From NCBI GenBank assembly GCA_022826485.1, contig JAJDUU010000043.1, positions 1 to 64,000 on the forward strand: DNA of 64,000 nt, given 5' to 3'. Every line of letters starts with the position of its first letter. Positions within the stretch are counted from its first letter, which is position 1. Source of the stretch: Chloroflexota bacterium. GTDB lineage: Bacteria > Chloroflexota > UBA11872. The translations under genes and the position numbers were made by a program. The notes beneath the pieces were generated by a model. That model had not been told where the DNA came from. It saw nothing but the letters and a program-made list of their open reading frames with translations, and did not search any database. Of the stretch, positions 39,581 through 48,138 are shown in pieces.

Positions 39581-41560
39581 TCACCCGCCCTGCTTGCGGA
39601 TCTCGGCTGCGCGGGCCACGAAGGTCTGCACGGTGGCGGCGAACTCGGCATGGCTCCAGGTGAGGGGGCTCACGCTGAGGGGCTGCCCAGTGAGGGGATG
39701 CACCTGCTCCGCCAGGGTGCCGCTGGGCAGGGCGCGATTGACGACCCATCGCATCAACTCGTGCGCCCGTTCCAGGTCGGCCATCGACTGCGCCACCGCC
39801 GCTTCCCACTGCGCCAGCCAGAGCGTGCAGATGAACCACGGATTGCCCGGAATGCGCGCGATGTCGTCCGAGACGCGGTGGTAGTAGTCGTTCTCGTAAC
39901 GAGCCACGCCGCCGATATCGGTCTTGACCCAGAGTCGATCGCGGAGCGAGTGCATGGTGGCGACGCAGCGCTCGTCCGTGGGGTCGCAGAGCCCGAACCG
40001 CCAGATGCCGCTGACGCTGGCGTCGATGGTCAGGTCGGGGATGAGCTGTCCGTCGTCAGTGACTTCCAGGCGGCGGATGAAGCGCTGCTGGCCCTCGTCG
40101 TAGAGGTGCTCGAACGCCGCCTCGCGGATCTCGGCGGCGGCGGTGGAGTACTCGTCGGCCGCGGCCTCTTCGCCAAACCCACGGGCGAACGCGGCAGCCG
40201 CCCGCAGCCCGCCGAACACGCTCGCCACGGTGAACGTATGGATGCCGTACCGCTCCTCCCACAGATCCCAGGAGGGCGCGGGCAGCCCGGTTTCCGGATG
40301 CCGAAATCGAACCATGAAATCGGCGGCGCGCTTGATGAGCGGCGCATACAACGGCTTGATGACTTCCGCGTCCTTGAACCGCTCGTCGTAAGCGCCGAGG
40401 GCCCAGAGCACCAGGGCGGTTTCGTCTTCCTGGATCGGCAGGATGCGGTTGCCGTCCTTGTCCGCCCACGGATGCCAACTGCTGCCCGGCGTCCCGTCGG
40501 GGTTGTACTTGTGCAGCATGAACCCGCCCGGCTGAATCGTGCGGAGGCAGAAGTCGAAGAAGCGCCGCGCCAGCTCGCGGTGGTCGCCCTGAATCAGGAC
40601 GTGGACCACCAGGGCGCCGTCCCGCGGCCACATGTAGGTATAGGTATCGCGGCCGAACTGCAGGATGTCGCTGTCGTTGGCCGCGATGATGGCGCCCTCG
40701 TCATCGGTCTGAGTGCGGACGATGAGCATGCTGCGGCGGTAGAGATCGCAGACGGACGGATCGAGTCCGGTGAAGTCCAGGGATTCGCGGGTGACCCAAT
40801 GCCGCCAGTAGTGGTTGGTGCGTTCGATCAGGGTGTCGGGGCCGCGCTGCACGACCATGTCGTTGTCGTCCTTGACGCTGAAAAACTCGTCGCCGACCGC
40901 CAGCCAGTAGTGCGCGACGGCTTCGCCGCCCGCGGGCACGCGCACCTCCACACCGCCGGTGCTGTCGACGAGGCCCTGGGCGATGGCGTTGCCGGAAAGG
41001 TTGCCGTCCTCGGCATCGCGCCACGTTCCTTCCAGTCCGTGCAAATGCTTGGTGCCGGTGCTGACCGCGTCGAAGCCGGGCTGCTCGCCCGCCCACGCGT
41101 TCGCCATGAACAGCACGTCCCGCTTGTGATGCACGATGCCGCGCGTGAGGGGGTCGAAATAGGTCGTGTCGCCCACGCCGTCGCGGAACAGGTAGAAGTC
41201 GTGGTGGAAGAAGAGCCTGACGTGCCGCGGGCCGTCTCGCAGGTTGCGGACGACGATGCGTCGGAGATAGATCGGCCGGTGAAAATCGACGGTGTCGGCG
41301 CAGACCAGCTCCAGCCCATGCTCGTCGTTAATCAGGCGAACGTCGCTGACCAGGGTGTCGGGTCGGTAGCGCAGCGTGCCATTCCAACTGGGCGCGGTGA
41401 TCCAGGAAAACGCACCGTCGACCCAGACGCCGAATCGAAACGGATCATGCCCGGCGTGGTTCCATAGCCCCACATGCGGAAAGTAGATGTCGCGAACCTG
41501 ATAGTCGCCGTCGAAGGCGACCAACAGGCGTCCGTTGCCAATGGCCAGGTCGCGCGGCAT
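39581..41560 (-). CDS. GH15 family glucoamylase-like glycosidase
   Basis: 659 aa. An N-terminal supersandwich domain (about 1-260: PRDLAIGNGRLLVAFDGDYQ, FYLFRDGVGDTTYFDP) is joined to an (alpha/alpha)6 barrel with GRDTYTYMWPRDGALVV, SWDLWEERYGIHTFT (catalytic Glu candidate), RYENDYYH and LAEQVHPLTGQPLS (second catalytic Glu candidate). This is the bacterial GH15 type acting on alpha-glucosides such as maltooligosaccharides, trehalose or dextran. No signal peptide is visible, so it is probably cytoplasmic. GGAGG precedes the ATG by about 9 nt. Confidence 0.92.
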   Translation of the reverse strand: MPRDLAIGNGRLLVAFDGDYQVRDIYFPHVGLWNHAGHDPFRFGVWVDGAFSWITAPSWNGTLRYRPDTLVSDVRLINDEHGLELVCADTVDFHRPIYLRRIVVRNLRDGPRHVRLFFHHDFYLFRDGVGDTTYFDPLTRGIVHHKRDVLFMANAWAGEQPGFDAVSTGTKHLHGLEGTWRDAEDGNLSGNAIAQGLVDSTGGVEVRVPAGGEAVAHYWLAVGDEFFSVKDDNDMVVQRGPDTLIERTNHYWRHWVTRESLDFTGLDPSVCDLYRRSMLIVRTQTDDEGAIIAANDSDILQFGRDTYTYMWPRDGALVVHVLIQGDHRELARRFFDFCLRTIQPGGFMLHKYNPDGTPGSSWHPWADKDGNRILPIQEDETALVLWALGAYDERFKDAEVIKPLYAPLIKRAADFMVRFRHPETGLPAPSWDLWEERYGIHTFTVASVFGGLRAAAAFARGFGEEAAADEYSTAAAEIREAAFEHLYDEGQQRFIRRLEVTDDGQLIPDLTIDASVSGIWRFGLCDPTDERCVATMHSLRDRLWVKTDIGGVARYENDYYHRVSDDIARIPGNPWFICTLWLAQWEAAVAQSMADLERAHELMRWVVNRALPSGTLAEQVHPLTGQPLSVSPLTWSHAEFAATVQTFVARAAEIRKQGG

Positions 41561-41752
41561 CGCGTGCCCCCTCCGCGCCGGAGCGAATCGCCAGCGGCCG
41601 CATTATGGCAGCGTGACCGCGGGAGCCGAACCGCATCGCGCCCTCGCGAATTGGCAGCGAATCGGATTGCGCGAGATTGGGCGACGCGTTCAGTCGCGCC
41701 GCCGGCGCAGTGGCCCGCGCGGCGAGCGGCGTGGGATTCTTGAGAAGACTCT

Positions 41753-41780
41753 CATGCTGCACGCAGCATGGGCCACCGGA
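41753..41780 (+). repeat. Intergenic palindrome family B copy
   Basis: CATGCTGC, ACG-centred, GCAGCATG arms followed by the constant GGCCACCGGA tail. Both arms carry the same compensating change relative to the consensus, so the palindrome is kept. Confidence 0.75.
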
Positions 41781-41803
41781 ATCGGAAGCGAGAGGACAGG
41801 CCG

Positions 41804-42778
41804 ATGCCAGCCAGCATTCCCGTCGTCATTGATACGGATCCGGGCGTGGACGACGCACTGGCCCTGGCGCTGGCCCTGGCCTCGCCCGAGCTTTCGGTAC
41901 GCGCCGTCACCACCGTGGCGGGCAATGTGGACTTGGCCACGGGAACGGCCAACGCCGGCTATCTGCTCCGCATCCTGGCGCCGGGTCGCGGGATTCGGCT
42001 GGGCCAGGGCTGCGCCAAGCCGTTGGCGCGGGACCTGGTGACGGCGGAGGAGGTGCACGGCTCCGACGGCCTGGCCGGCATCACCGGTCACGAAGGCTGG
42101 CGGCGGCGGTCCGCTGATTCGACGGACATCGCGGCTGACGCCGTGGACGTGATCATCGAGGAGGTCGCTCAATCGCCGGAACCGGTCACGGTGATCGCCC
42201 TGGGTCCGCTGACGAATGTCGCTGCCGCGCTCCAGCGCGACCCGGCGGCGATGCGGCGAGCGGCGGGCATCGTGGTCATGGGCGGCTCGCTGCACGCGGG
42301 CGGCAACGTGACGCCGCGCGCGGAGTTCAACTTCTACGTGGACCCCGAGGCGGCCGACGCAGTGATGGCCTCCGGGTTGCCGGTGGTGGTGACGCCGCTG
42401 GACGTGACGCACCAGCTGGCCGTGAGCGACGAGACGGTCGAGTCGCGCCTGCTCTCGCGCCCCGAGCCCCGGTCGGCCTTCCTGGGTGAGCTCATCCGGC
42501 GCGCCCGCGCCGAGCAGTTCACCGGACGCGGCGGCAAGCTGCTGCTGCACGACCCGGCGGCCGTGGCCACGCTGCTGTGGCCGGAGCTCTTCACCATGCA
42601 GTCGCACGCGCTGACGGTCGGCGGCGGCGACGGCGACCAACGAGGCGCGATGCGGCCCACCACGGACAACGACGCCGGACCGGAGCGAACGCCGTCACAG
42701 GTGGCCGTCGACGTGGCGGCGGATTCGGCGGTGAAGCGGATCGTGGAGCGGCTTGTCGCCGTGGGCGATCCTGGCTGA
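41804..42778 (+). CDS. Nucleoside hydrolase (IunH family)
   Basis: 324 aa from the ATG at 41804, with GAGAGGA 7 nt upstream. The calcium-binding N-terminus VVIDTDPGVDDALAL (D10, D12, D16, D17), the VIALGPLTNVAAAL strand, VVMGGSLHAGGNVTPRAEFN and the C-terminal LLHDPAAVATLL show an inosine-uridine-preferring nucleosidase-type enzyme. It cleaves N-glycosidic bonds of nucleosides to base and ribose. Specificity is not readable from sequence. Confidence 0.93.
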   Translation: MPASIPVVIDTDPGVDDALALALALASPELSVRAVTTVAGNVDLATGTANAGYLLRILAPGRGIRLGQGCAKPLARDLVTAEEVHGSDGLAGITGHEGWRRRSADSTDIAADAVDVIIEEVAQSPEPVTVIALGPLTNVAAALQRDPAAMRRAAGIVVMGGSLHAGGNVTPRAEFNFYVDPEAADAVMASGLPVVVTPLDVTHQLAVSDETVESRLLSRPEPRSAFLGELIRRARAEQFTGRGGKLLLHDPAAVATLLWPELFTMQSHALTVGGGDGDQRGAMRPTTDNDAGPERTPSQVAVDVAADSAVKRIVERLVAVGDPG

Positions 42779-42806
42779 CGCCCGCCGTGGCAATCGGGCA
42801 GCGGGC

Positions 42807-42818
42807 GCGGCAAAATAG
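42807..42818 (+). promoter_or_regulatory. Promoter-like element upstream of cyclophilin copy 6
   Basis: GCGGCAAAATAG ends 36 nt before the ATG, matching the GCGGCAGAATG element of the five tandem copies in sequence and in distance. Confidence 0.55.
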
Positions 42819-42854
42819 GGCGTGGGCTGGTGACGACGCATGGGGGACAAGATG

Positions 42855-43478
42855 ATGCGGCGAATGATCGTCGTTGCACTGGCGCTGGCGCTCGCGATGG
42901 TGGTAGTCGCCTGCGGCGAATCTGAGCCCGAAGGGCCACCAACGTTCGCGGCCTATCCGGAGATGGGCATCGACCCCAAGCGGCCCTATAGCGTCATCGT
43001 CACCACCGATGTCGGGCGCATGACGTTCATCCTGCTGCCGGCGGAGGCGCCGCTGGCGGTCAACAGCTTCACGTTCCTCATCAACGAGGGCTTCTACACT
43101 GGCATGGAGTTTTATCGCGTGCTTCCGGGCGTGCTCGCCGAAACTGGCGATCCGACCGGCGGCGGCACGGGCGGGCCCGGCTACACCTACGAGCTCGAGC
43201 CGCCCCAGCGACCCTACGCGCGCGGCCACCTGGTGATGGCGCCCAACGGGGCCGATAACTCCAACGGCTCGCGGTTCTACATTCTCCTGGGCGACCTGGA
43301 CGCGAGCGACGCGGTGTCGGGCGACCACACGATCTTTGGCCACCTCAAGGAGGACCACGCACCTTCGCAGACCACGCTGACGAAGATCGAGAACTCGCAG
43401 AAGCCGGTCTCGATCAGAGAATTCAAGGCCATCGAGGGGTGTCTGCCGAACGTGAGCATGTGGACGCAGGGCTGCTAA
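42855..43478 (+). CDS. Cyclophilin-like lipoprotein, sixth dispersed copy
   Basis: 207 aa from the ATG at 42855. GGGGGA lies 6 nt upstream, and the lipobox Cys is then residue 20 as in the tandem copies; an ATG at 42840 is less likely. Signal MRRMIVVALALALAMVVVAC, spacer GESEPEGPP, and the cyclophilin core with EFYRVLPG and NSNGSRFYILLGD. Glu replaces the catalytic Gln (LAETGD), but unlike the tandem copies the His before the VFG strand is kept (GDHTIFG). The C-terminal EGCLP...C pair is conserved. It is the most divergent copy and may be the ancestral form. Confidence 0.9.
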   Translation: MRRMIVVALALALAMVVVACGESEPEGPPTFAAYPEMGIDPKRPYSVIVTTDVGRMTFILLPAEAPLAVNSFTFLINEGFYTGMEFYRVLPGVLAETGDPTGGGTGGPGYTYELEPPQRPYARGHLVMAPNGADNSNGSRFYILLGDLDASDAVSGDHTIFGHLKEDHAPSQTTLTKIENSQKPVSIREFKAIEGCLPNVSMWTQGC

Positions 43479-43573
43479 GGGGCCGACCGACCGCCCCGGC
43501 GCCAGCGACCAGGAATTCTTGAGCGGACGGGAACGCCTGTAGGGATACGTCCGCGGAAGCAGAGGAGACCAAA

Positions 43574-44149
43574 GTGGGGGAATCGGACGGCGCGGCGCGT
43601 CACGCGACCATCGATGAGCTGGAGGCCGGACTGGACCACATTCGAGAGTCGCCGGCGGACAGCGGCCCTCTGCGCATGATCGTGCGGCGACCCGAGGTCG
43701 ATGCGCGCGAGGTGATCGCGGAGGGAAGGCTCGACACTGAGATCGGCCTGGTCGGGGACAGCTGGAAGGATCGCGGCAGCACGGTCACTCCCACCGGAGG
43801 GCCCAATCCTGCCGCCCAGATCACGATCATCAACTCTCGCCTGCTCGACCTGCTCGCGCTGTCCGAAGATCGCTGGCCGCTGGCGGGCGATCAGCTGGTG
43901 ATCGACATCGACATGAGCGAGGACAACCTGCCGCCGGGGTCGCGACTCGCCATCGGGTCGGCGGTGATCCAAATCTCCAAGGAGCCGCACACGGGTTGCC
44001 GAAAGTTCGCGGCGCGGTTCGGACACGACGCACTGCGATTCATCAGCACGCCAACGGGCCGCCAGATGCGAATGCGCGGCATCAACACGCGCGTGGTCCA
44101 GTCAGGGGCGATTCGGGTCGGGGACGTGGCGAGGAAGGTTGGAACCTAG
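43574..44149 (+). CDS. MOSC-domain protein
   Basis: 191 aa from a GTG (AGAGGAGA upstream). MOSC-type features are the early VRRPEVDAREV, GSTVTPTGGPNPAAQITIIN, LVIDIDMSEDNLPPGSRLAIG, and the conserved Cys C142 in EPHTGCRKFAARFG. MOSC domains in molybdenum-cofactor sulfurases and YiiM-like proteins bind or transfer sulfur; free-standing ones may reduce N-hydroxylated compounds. The specific role is open. Confidence 0.88.
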   Translation: MGESDGAARHATIDELEAGLDHIRESPADSGPLRMIVRRPEVDAREVIAEGRLDTEIGLVGDSWKDRGSTVTPTGGPNPAAQITIINSRLLDLLALSEDRWPLAGDQLVIDIDMSEDNLPPGSRLAIGSAVIQISKEPHTGCRKFAARFGHDALRFISTPTGRQMRMRGINTRVVQSGAIRVGDVARKVGT

Positions 44150-44150
44150 T

Positions 44151-44195
44151 CCGGCCCTACCCAAGCCGCAGCACCGGTAAGGCGGCGAGGGCCGG
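44151..44195. terminator. Two-part hairpin between convergent MOSC and GNAT genes
   Basis: An outer perfect 8-bp stem (CCGGCCCT/AGGGCCGG) encloses an inner 5-bp stem (GCCGC/GCGGC). It lies just after the MOSC stop and before the convergent GNAT stop, consistent with a bidirectional terminator without a strong T-tract. Confidence 0.6.
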
Positions 44196-44262
44196 AATTG
44201 CCGCCGTTTCCAATTGCTCCGAAGAGCCTGATCGGTCGGTTGGAGACATCGTCGGGTGATGC

Positions 44263-44784
44263 TCACCGCCGGTAGGTCCAGACTTCTTCAGCGTCGTTGG
44301 TCCGTTCGCCGCTGCGACGCATGCCGATGTTCGCCGCGACTCGCTGGGATGCGGTGTTGCCGGGGTGGATCGTCGCTCGGACTTCTCCCAGGCTGAAAGA
44401 CTCGAGCAGCCAGGCGGCAATACACCGCCCCGCCTCGGTCGCATAGCCCTGATTCCGAAAGCGTCGCCCGATCACCCAGGCCATGTCGGCCCAAGCCTCG
44501 GTCACCGTGGCTTGCATGCGCCCGACCGCGGTCTGGTCGTGCTTCAGCCGAAGCGTCCAGTTCAACCAGATTTCGGCGCCGTCGGGCGACCGCCGGCGCT
44601 CCCAGCGGCGAATTCGCGCTTGGAGATCCTCGAGACTCGGCGGGATGCTGTCCTGGATCGACGATTCCGCGTCGCGTCGCTCAAACAGCTCGTGTAGCTC
44701 GGCTGTGTCGCTCACGGTCATCGGCAGGAGCGCCAGGCGCCTGCTCTCGAGAGTCCACTCCTGGTCGTTGGGGACGTTGAGCAC
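44263..44784 (-). CDS. GNAT acetyltransferase (RimJ/RimL-like)
   Basis: 173 aa from the GTG at 44784 (AGGAAGG about 7 nt upstream); a TTG at 44802 is the alternative. ESRRLALLPMTVSDTAEL, the acetyl-CoA loop in RRFRNQGYATEAGRCIAAWL, and the TIHPGNTASQRVAANIGMRR segment are typical of the ribosomal-protein/small-molecule N-acetyltransferase group. Substrate unknown. Confidence 0.88.
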   Translation of the reverse strand: MLNVPNDQEWTLESRRLALLPMTVSDTAELHELFERRDAESSIQDSIPPSLEDLQARIRRWERRRSPDGAEIWLNWTLRLKHDQTAVGRMQATVTEAWADMAWVIGRRFRNQGYATEAGRCIAAWLLESFSLGEVRATIHPGNTASQRVAANIGMRRSGERTNDAEEVWTYRR

Positions 44785-44960
44785 CTCTTGGCCTTCCTGC
44801 AATTGGGCTCGCGATTAGGGGCAACGGCATCGCTGGGACGCATCCGCACCCGAGGAGTCGCGTACACCCGGAGCCTCGCACTCTACGCGCGCCGGCGTTG
44901 ACACTGGGAAAGCGCCGTCTCTAAAGTCGCGGTGCTTGCGAACCGCGCGCGTGGGGCGAC

Positions 44961-45965
44961 ATGGCTGAGGAAACCGCCGGCCACAAGATTCTGATCACGG
45001 ACATCGCCTGGCCCAGCACGGCGCCGGAACGCGAGGTGCTGGCGGAACTCGACGCCGAGGTGATCGAGTCGGACAGCCCCGACGAGGACCGGCTGGTCGA
45101 GCTGGCGCAGGACGTGACCGGCATCCTGACCTGCTTCGCCAAGGTCACCGAGCGCGTGATCGCCGCCTCGCCCCGCCTGGGGGTGGTGGGACGTACCGGC
45201 GTGGGCACGGACAACATCGACGTGGACGCCTGCACCGCGCGCGGCATTCCCGTGACCTACGTGCCCGACTACGCCATCGAGGAGGTGGCCGACCACGCGA
45301 TGGCGCTGCTGATGGCGCTGTCACGCAAGATCGTGGCGCTGGACCGGCTCACCAAGTCGGGCCGATGGGAGACCAAGCCCGCGCGTCCCATCCACCGAAT
45401 GCGGGGGCGCACGCTGGGCATCCTGGGCTACGGCCGCATCGGCCACGCGCTGGCGCTGCGCGCGATTCCGCACGGGCTCAAGATTCTGGTGTTCGATCCC
45501 TACATCACGGCCGACCGCGTGGCCGACATCGGAGCCGAGCTGGTAAGCAAGGAGCGGCTGCTGGCCGAGTCGGACGCGATCTCGGTCCACGCCCCGCTGA
45601 CGCCGGAAACCCACCACGTGATCGGCGAGGCCGAGCTGCAAGCCATGAAGCCGGAGGCGTTCCTGATCAATACGGCACGCGGACCGCTGATCGACGAATA
45701 CGCCCTCGCCCGGGCGCTGTCCGAGGGCTGGATCGCGGGCGCCGGCATCGACGTGCTGGAGGCCGAGCCGCCGCCGGACGGCCACCCGCTACTCGCGGAG
45801 CCCAACGCCATCGTCACGCCGCACGCGGCGTTCATGTCCGAGGAATCGGTCCTAGAGTTAGAGCGCCGCGCGGCCCTGGCGGTCGTGCGCGTCCTCCAAG
45901 GCCGCATGCCGGAGTTCATCTGGAACCGCGAGGTGTTGGAGCAGGTGAGGCTGGTGGAGGAGTAG
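44961..45965 (+). CDS. D-isomer-specific 2-hydroxyacid dehydrogenase
   Basis: 334 aa. NAD-binding GYGRIG (156-161), and the catalytic triad R240 (INTARGPLIDE), E269 (DVLEAEPP) and H288 (VTPHAAF). It lacks the C-terminal ACT/regulatory domain of many SerA proteins, so it is closer to phosphoglycerate-dehydrogenase-like or C-terminal-binding-type enzymes that reduce 2-keto acids. Substrate is undefined; the sugar-acid genes in the window make a hydroxy-acid of that origin plausible. Confidence 0.93.
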   Translation: MAEETAGHKILITDIAWPSTAPEREVLAELDAEVIESDSPDEDRLVELAQDVTGILTCFAKVTERVIAASPRLGVVGRTGVGTDNIDVDACTARGIPVTYVPDYAIEEVADHAMALLMALSRKIVALDRLTKSGRWETKPARPIHRMRGRTLGILGYGRIGHALALRAIPHGLKILVFDPYITADRVADIGAELVSKERLLAESDAISVHAPLTPETHHVIGEAELQAMKPEAFLINTARGPLIDEYALARALSEGWIAGAGIDVLEAEPPPDGHPLLAEPNAIVTPHAAFMSEESVLELERRAALAVVRVLQGRMPEFIWNREVLEQVRLVEE

Positions 45966-46068
45966 GCGGGGGCACCACGTTTTGCGCCGACTCGTTGGCG
46001 ACGTTCTGACGCAAGGCAGCACTCGGCCGATCTGTCCGAGTAGGAGCTTGCACCTCCGCTGACACCAA

Positions 46069-46086
46069 ACTAGTCTTAAGTCTAGT
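46069..46086. promoter_or_regulatory. Palindromic operator candidate upstream of the Phd/VapC module
   Basis: ACTAGTCTTAAGTCTAGT: an 18-bp sequence palindromic except at positions 6 and 13, 26 nt before the antitoxin ATG. Antitoxins of this class usually autorepress by binding such sites. Confidence 0.6.
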
Positions 46087-46111
46087 CAGAATAAACGTCG
46101 TCGGAGGACTC

Positions 46112-46372
46112 ATGGGGAAGGTTTGGCAAGTCCAGGACGCGAAGGCGAGGTTCAGCGAACTCCTCGCCACCAGCCTCGCCGAAGGGCCGCAGATCGTGAC
46201 CAAGCGAGGCGTTGAAACGGCCGTGCTTGTGCCCATCGAGCAGTGGCGACGACTGGAGCAACGAACCAGACCGGACCTCAAGCAGCTACTTCTTGCTCCC
46301 GAAGCGCGAACCGAGGCGCTGACGCCACCGCGAGCACCGCATCGCCAGCGGAGCCCCGAAGTAATCGAGTAG
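46112..46372 (+). CDS. Phd/YefM-family antitoxin
   Basis: 86 aa. The N-terminal WQVQDAKARFSELLATSLAEGPQIVTKRGVETAVLVPIEQW is split across the typical Phd fold (DNA-binding, strand-helix), with a C-terminal tail that would thread into the toxin. GGAGG precedes the ATG. It neutralises the PIN toxin encoded 4 bp downstream and probably represses the promoter. Confidence 0.9.
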   Translation: MGKVWQVQDAKARFSELLATSLAEGPQIVTKRGVETAVLVPIEQWRRLEQRTRPDLKQLLLAPEARTEALTPPRAPHRQRSPEVIE

Positions 46373-46376
46373 GTCG

Positions 46377-46784
46377 GTGTATCTCCTAGACACGAATGTC
46401 GTCTCGGAACTGCGGCGGACACATCCCAATCGAGCCGTCCTGCGATGGGTCGCCGACGTACCGGGAGAGCAACTCTTTCTGTCGGCGGTCACCATCGGCG
46501 AAATCCAGGCCGGTATCGAGATCACTCGCGAGCAAGACGCGGCGAAAGCAGCCGAGTTGGAAGACTGGCTCGAAAGCGTGCTCGGCTCCTACGGGATCCT
46601 GCCGATGGATGCAGCAGCATTCCGCGAGTGGGCGCAGCTCAAGCACCGGCGGTCGGACTCGCTCATCGAGGACGCCATGATCGCCGCCACCGCCATCATT
46701 CACCGGCTCACCGTGGTCACGCGAAACGTGCGGGACTTCCGGCAACTCGGCATGGCGGTCGTGAACCCTTGGGAGATGGCCTAA
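46377..46784 (+). CDS. VapC/FitB-like PIN-domain toxin
   Basis: 135 aa from a GTG. PIN-domain acids: D5 (YLLDTNVVSE), E42 (GEIQAGIE), D99 (SLIEDAMIAATA) and D120 (TRNVRDF). These ligate Mg/Mn in an RNase that cleaves tRNA or rRNA in known members. Follows its antitoxin after 4 bp. Confidence 0.92.
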   Translation: MYLLDTNVVSELRRTHPNRAVLRWVADVPGEQLFLSAVTIGEIQAGIEITREQDAAKAAELEDWLESVLGSYGILPMDAAAFREWAQLKHRRSDSLIEDAMIAATAIIHRLTVVTRNVRDFRQLGMAVVNPWEMA

Positions 46785-46934
46785 ACCCTCCCCCGGCTCC
46801 TGAATGGCTAGGTCCGAGCACTACCGAAACGACTTGAGTGGGGCAGCACTGGTGGGCGCCCGCAGATTGCCGCCGGATGAGACGGGCAGCCAGTCGGCCT
46901 GCCTCCGCACGAACGAGTTGAACCGAGAACGGCG

Positions 46935-47273
46935 CTAGGCGCAGCCGGTGGCGATGGCTAGGGCGCGGCAGACCTGGCGCATTTTGGTGGGGCTGAGGGA
47001 GCCGACGTAGCGGTGTAGTTGGCGTTGCTCGACGGTTTGGACGTGGTCGAGGTTGATGGCGGAGTCGTGCCGCAGGCCTTCAGCCGGGCCGACGACGACT
47101 TCGCTTGGCAGGCCGCGGATGGTTGAGGTGATCGGCGCGACTGTCGCCGTATGCAGCAGCGGGAGCACCTCCTGGCGCGTGAGGATGACCACCGGACGCC
47201 GCTTGTCGGGCCGCTTGAATCCGTAGTGCCAGATTTCGCCGCGGCGCGGTCCGGCGTCTAGTCCTCCGGCCAT
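46935..47273 (-). CDS. MazF/PemK-family toxin
   Basis: 112 aa from the ATG at 47273. GEIWHYGFKRPDKRRPVVIL, TATVAPITSTIRGLPSEVVV and the SAINLDHVQTVEQRQL strand are typical of MazF-like endoribonucleases. The start lies 16 bp inside the antitoxin gene, so the two are translationally coupled. Confidence 0.92.
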   Translation of the reverse strand: MAGGLDAGPRRGEIWHYGFKRPDKRRPVVILTRQEVLPLLHTATVAPITSTIRGLPSEVVVGPAEGLRHDSAINLDHVQTVEQRQLHRYVGSLSPTKMRQVCRALAIATGCA

Positions 47274-47491
47274 GCGCCCTCGCCGGCCCAACCCTCGAGC
47301 TCGGCATCGACCCCGGCGGCATCGCCGTAGCCCGCGCGGTAGCGGTGGGCGATGTCCTCGGCGTCCTTGCGGGCGAGATAGGCGACCGCCGCCTCGCGCA
47401 GGACGGCCGAGCGGCCCTGGGCTTTGACCGTGGGGTGGGCGTCAAGCCGCTCGAGCAGGGCTTCGTCGAAGGTGATCTGTATAGCTTTCAT
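47258..47491 (-). CDS. Ribbon-helix-helix antitoxin of a MazF-type module
   Basis: 77 aa from the ATG at 47491 (a longer frame begins at 47521). MKAIQITFDEALLERLDAHP and GRSAVLREAAVAYLARKDAE form a ribbon-helix-helix DNA-binding domain; the acidic tail (VDAELEGWAGEGAWPED) is the likely toxin-neutralising segment. Confidence 0.9.
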   Translation of the reverse strand: MKAIQITFDEALLERLDAHPTVKAQGRSAVLREAAVAYLARKDAEDIAHRYRAGYGDAAGVDAELEGWAGEGAWPED

Positions 47492-47493
47492 GT

Positions 47494-47510
47494 ATATGAG
47501 AATACCATAT
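47494..47510. promoter_or_regulatory. Inverted repeat at the RHH antitoxin start, operator candidate
   Basis: ATATG and CATAT arms separated by 7 bp, starting 3 bp upstream of the antitoxin ATG, in an AT-rich stretch that stands out from its GC-rich surroundings. A likely autoregulatory site overlapping the promoter. Confidence 0.5.
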
Positions 47511-47788
47511 GCCCCATACACAGAGCCACTCGGTGGTGGATCGGCTGTTGGAGTAACGGAGGCGATGCTTTCGGCGCCGGGCGATGGCTCTGGCGGCCGT
47601 ACTTCCGTCCCTGCCGCCTAAATTCCTCGCCTGCGGCTCGGAGTATCTGTGTTGCAAGTCACGGGTGTTCAAGCCGCTGCGACGGGCCATTCGATCCAGG
47701 ACGATCCCTCGTCACCCCGGCGAAGAGCCGGCCCCGTACGCGATACGGGGCCGGGGTCCAGGTCCGCCCGACGCGCCGGTGACCCGGA

Positions 47789-47815
47789 CTGGATTCCGGC
47801 CTCCGCCGGAATGAC
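47789..47815 (+). repeat. Intergenic palindrome family A copy
   Basis: CTGGATTCCGGC, CTCC, GCCGGAATGAC; loop variant of the family. Confidence 0.75.
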
Positions 47816-47900
47816 GGACGGCCGGCAGGCGCTTCATCGGAATGACAGGGGGGCGGCTCAAAGTGACTGGGTGGGCGGTCGCGCGCAATTTGCTTCTATA

Positions 47901-47934
47901 TCGAAGCTAAACGCCGAACACGTCAAATAACTCA
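47901..47934 (-). repeat. Dispersed 34-bp repeat, copy 2
   Basis: Matches 22928-22961 at 31 of 34 positions and keeps the CGAACACGTCAA core (47915-47926). Confidence 0.6.
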
Positions 47935-48049
47935 GGACCTCCAGGTTTGGGGGCCGTTGTGTCAATTCCTCCGTGTGCCCATATCCGCAATCGTTCCGAC
48001 CTTGAGCCGGAATCCAGACCTCCTGACGCGTCGTGCTTTCTCGTCACCA

Positions 48050-48080
48050 CTTAGATTCCTCGCCTGCGGCTCGGAATGAC
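48050..48080 (+). repeat. Intergenic repeat family C copy
   Basis: CTTAGATTCCTCGCC followed by TGCGGCTCGGAATGAC; two further GCTCGGAATGAC-like units follow within 40 bp. Confidence 0.7.
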
Positions 48081-48138
48081 TGGGTGGGCGGCTCGGAATG
48101 ACGCGTTGGGGAGCGACTCGGCATGACGGAGCAGGGCG

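Larger units (their letters stand above)
47511..48138. other. Gene-free region with dispersed repeats
   Basis: About 630 bp between the MazF module and a GT4 gene. It holds degraded and intact C-family repeats (47618, 48050), an A-family palindrome, copy 2 of a 34-bp dispersed repeat, and a half A unit (48007-48018). No coding frame with family resemblance was found. Confidence 0.65.

Noticed and set aside
39230-41467. 745-codon open frame on the plus strand
   Set aside because: Antisense of the GH15 gene.
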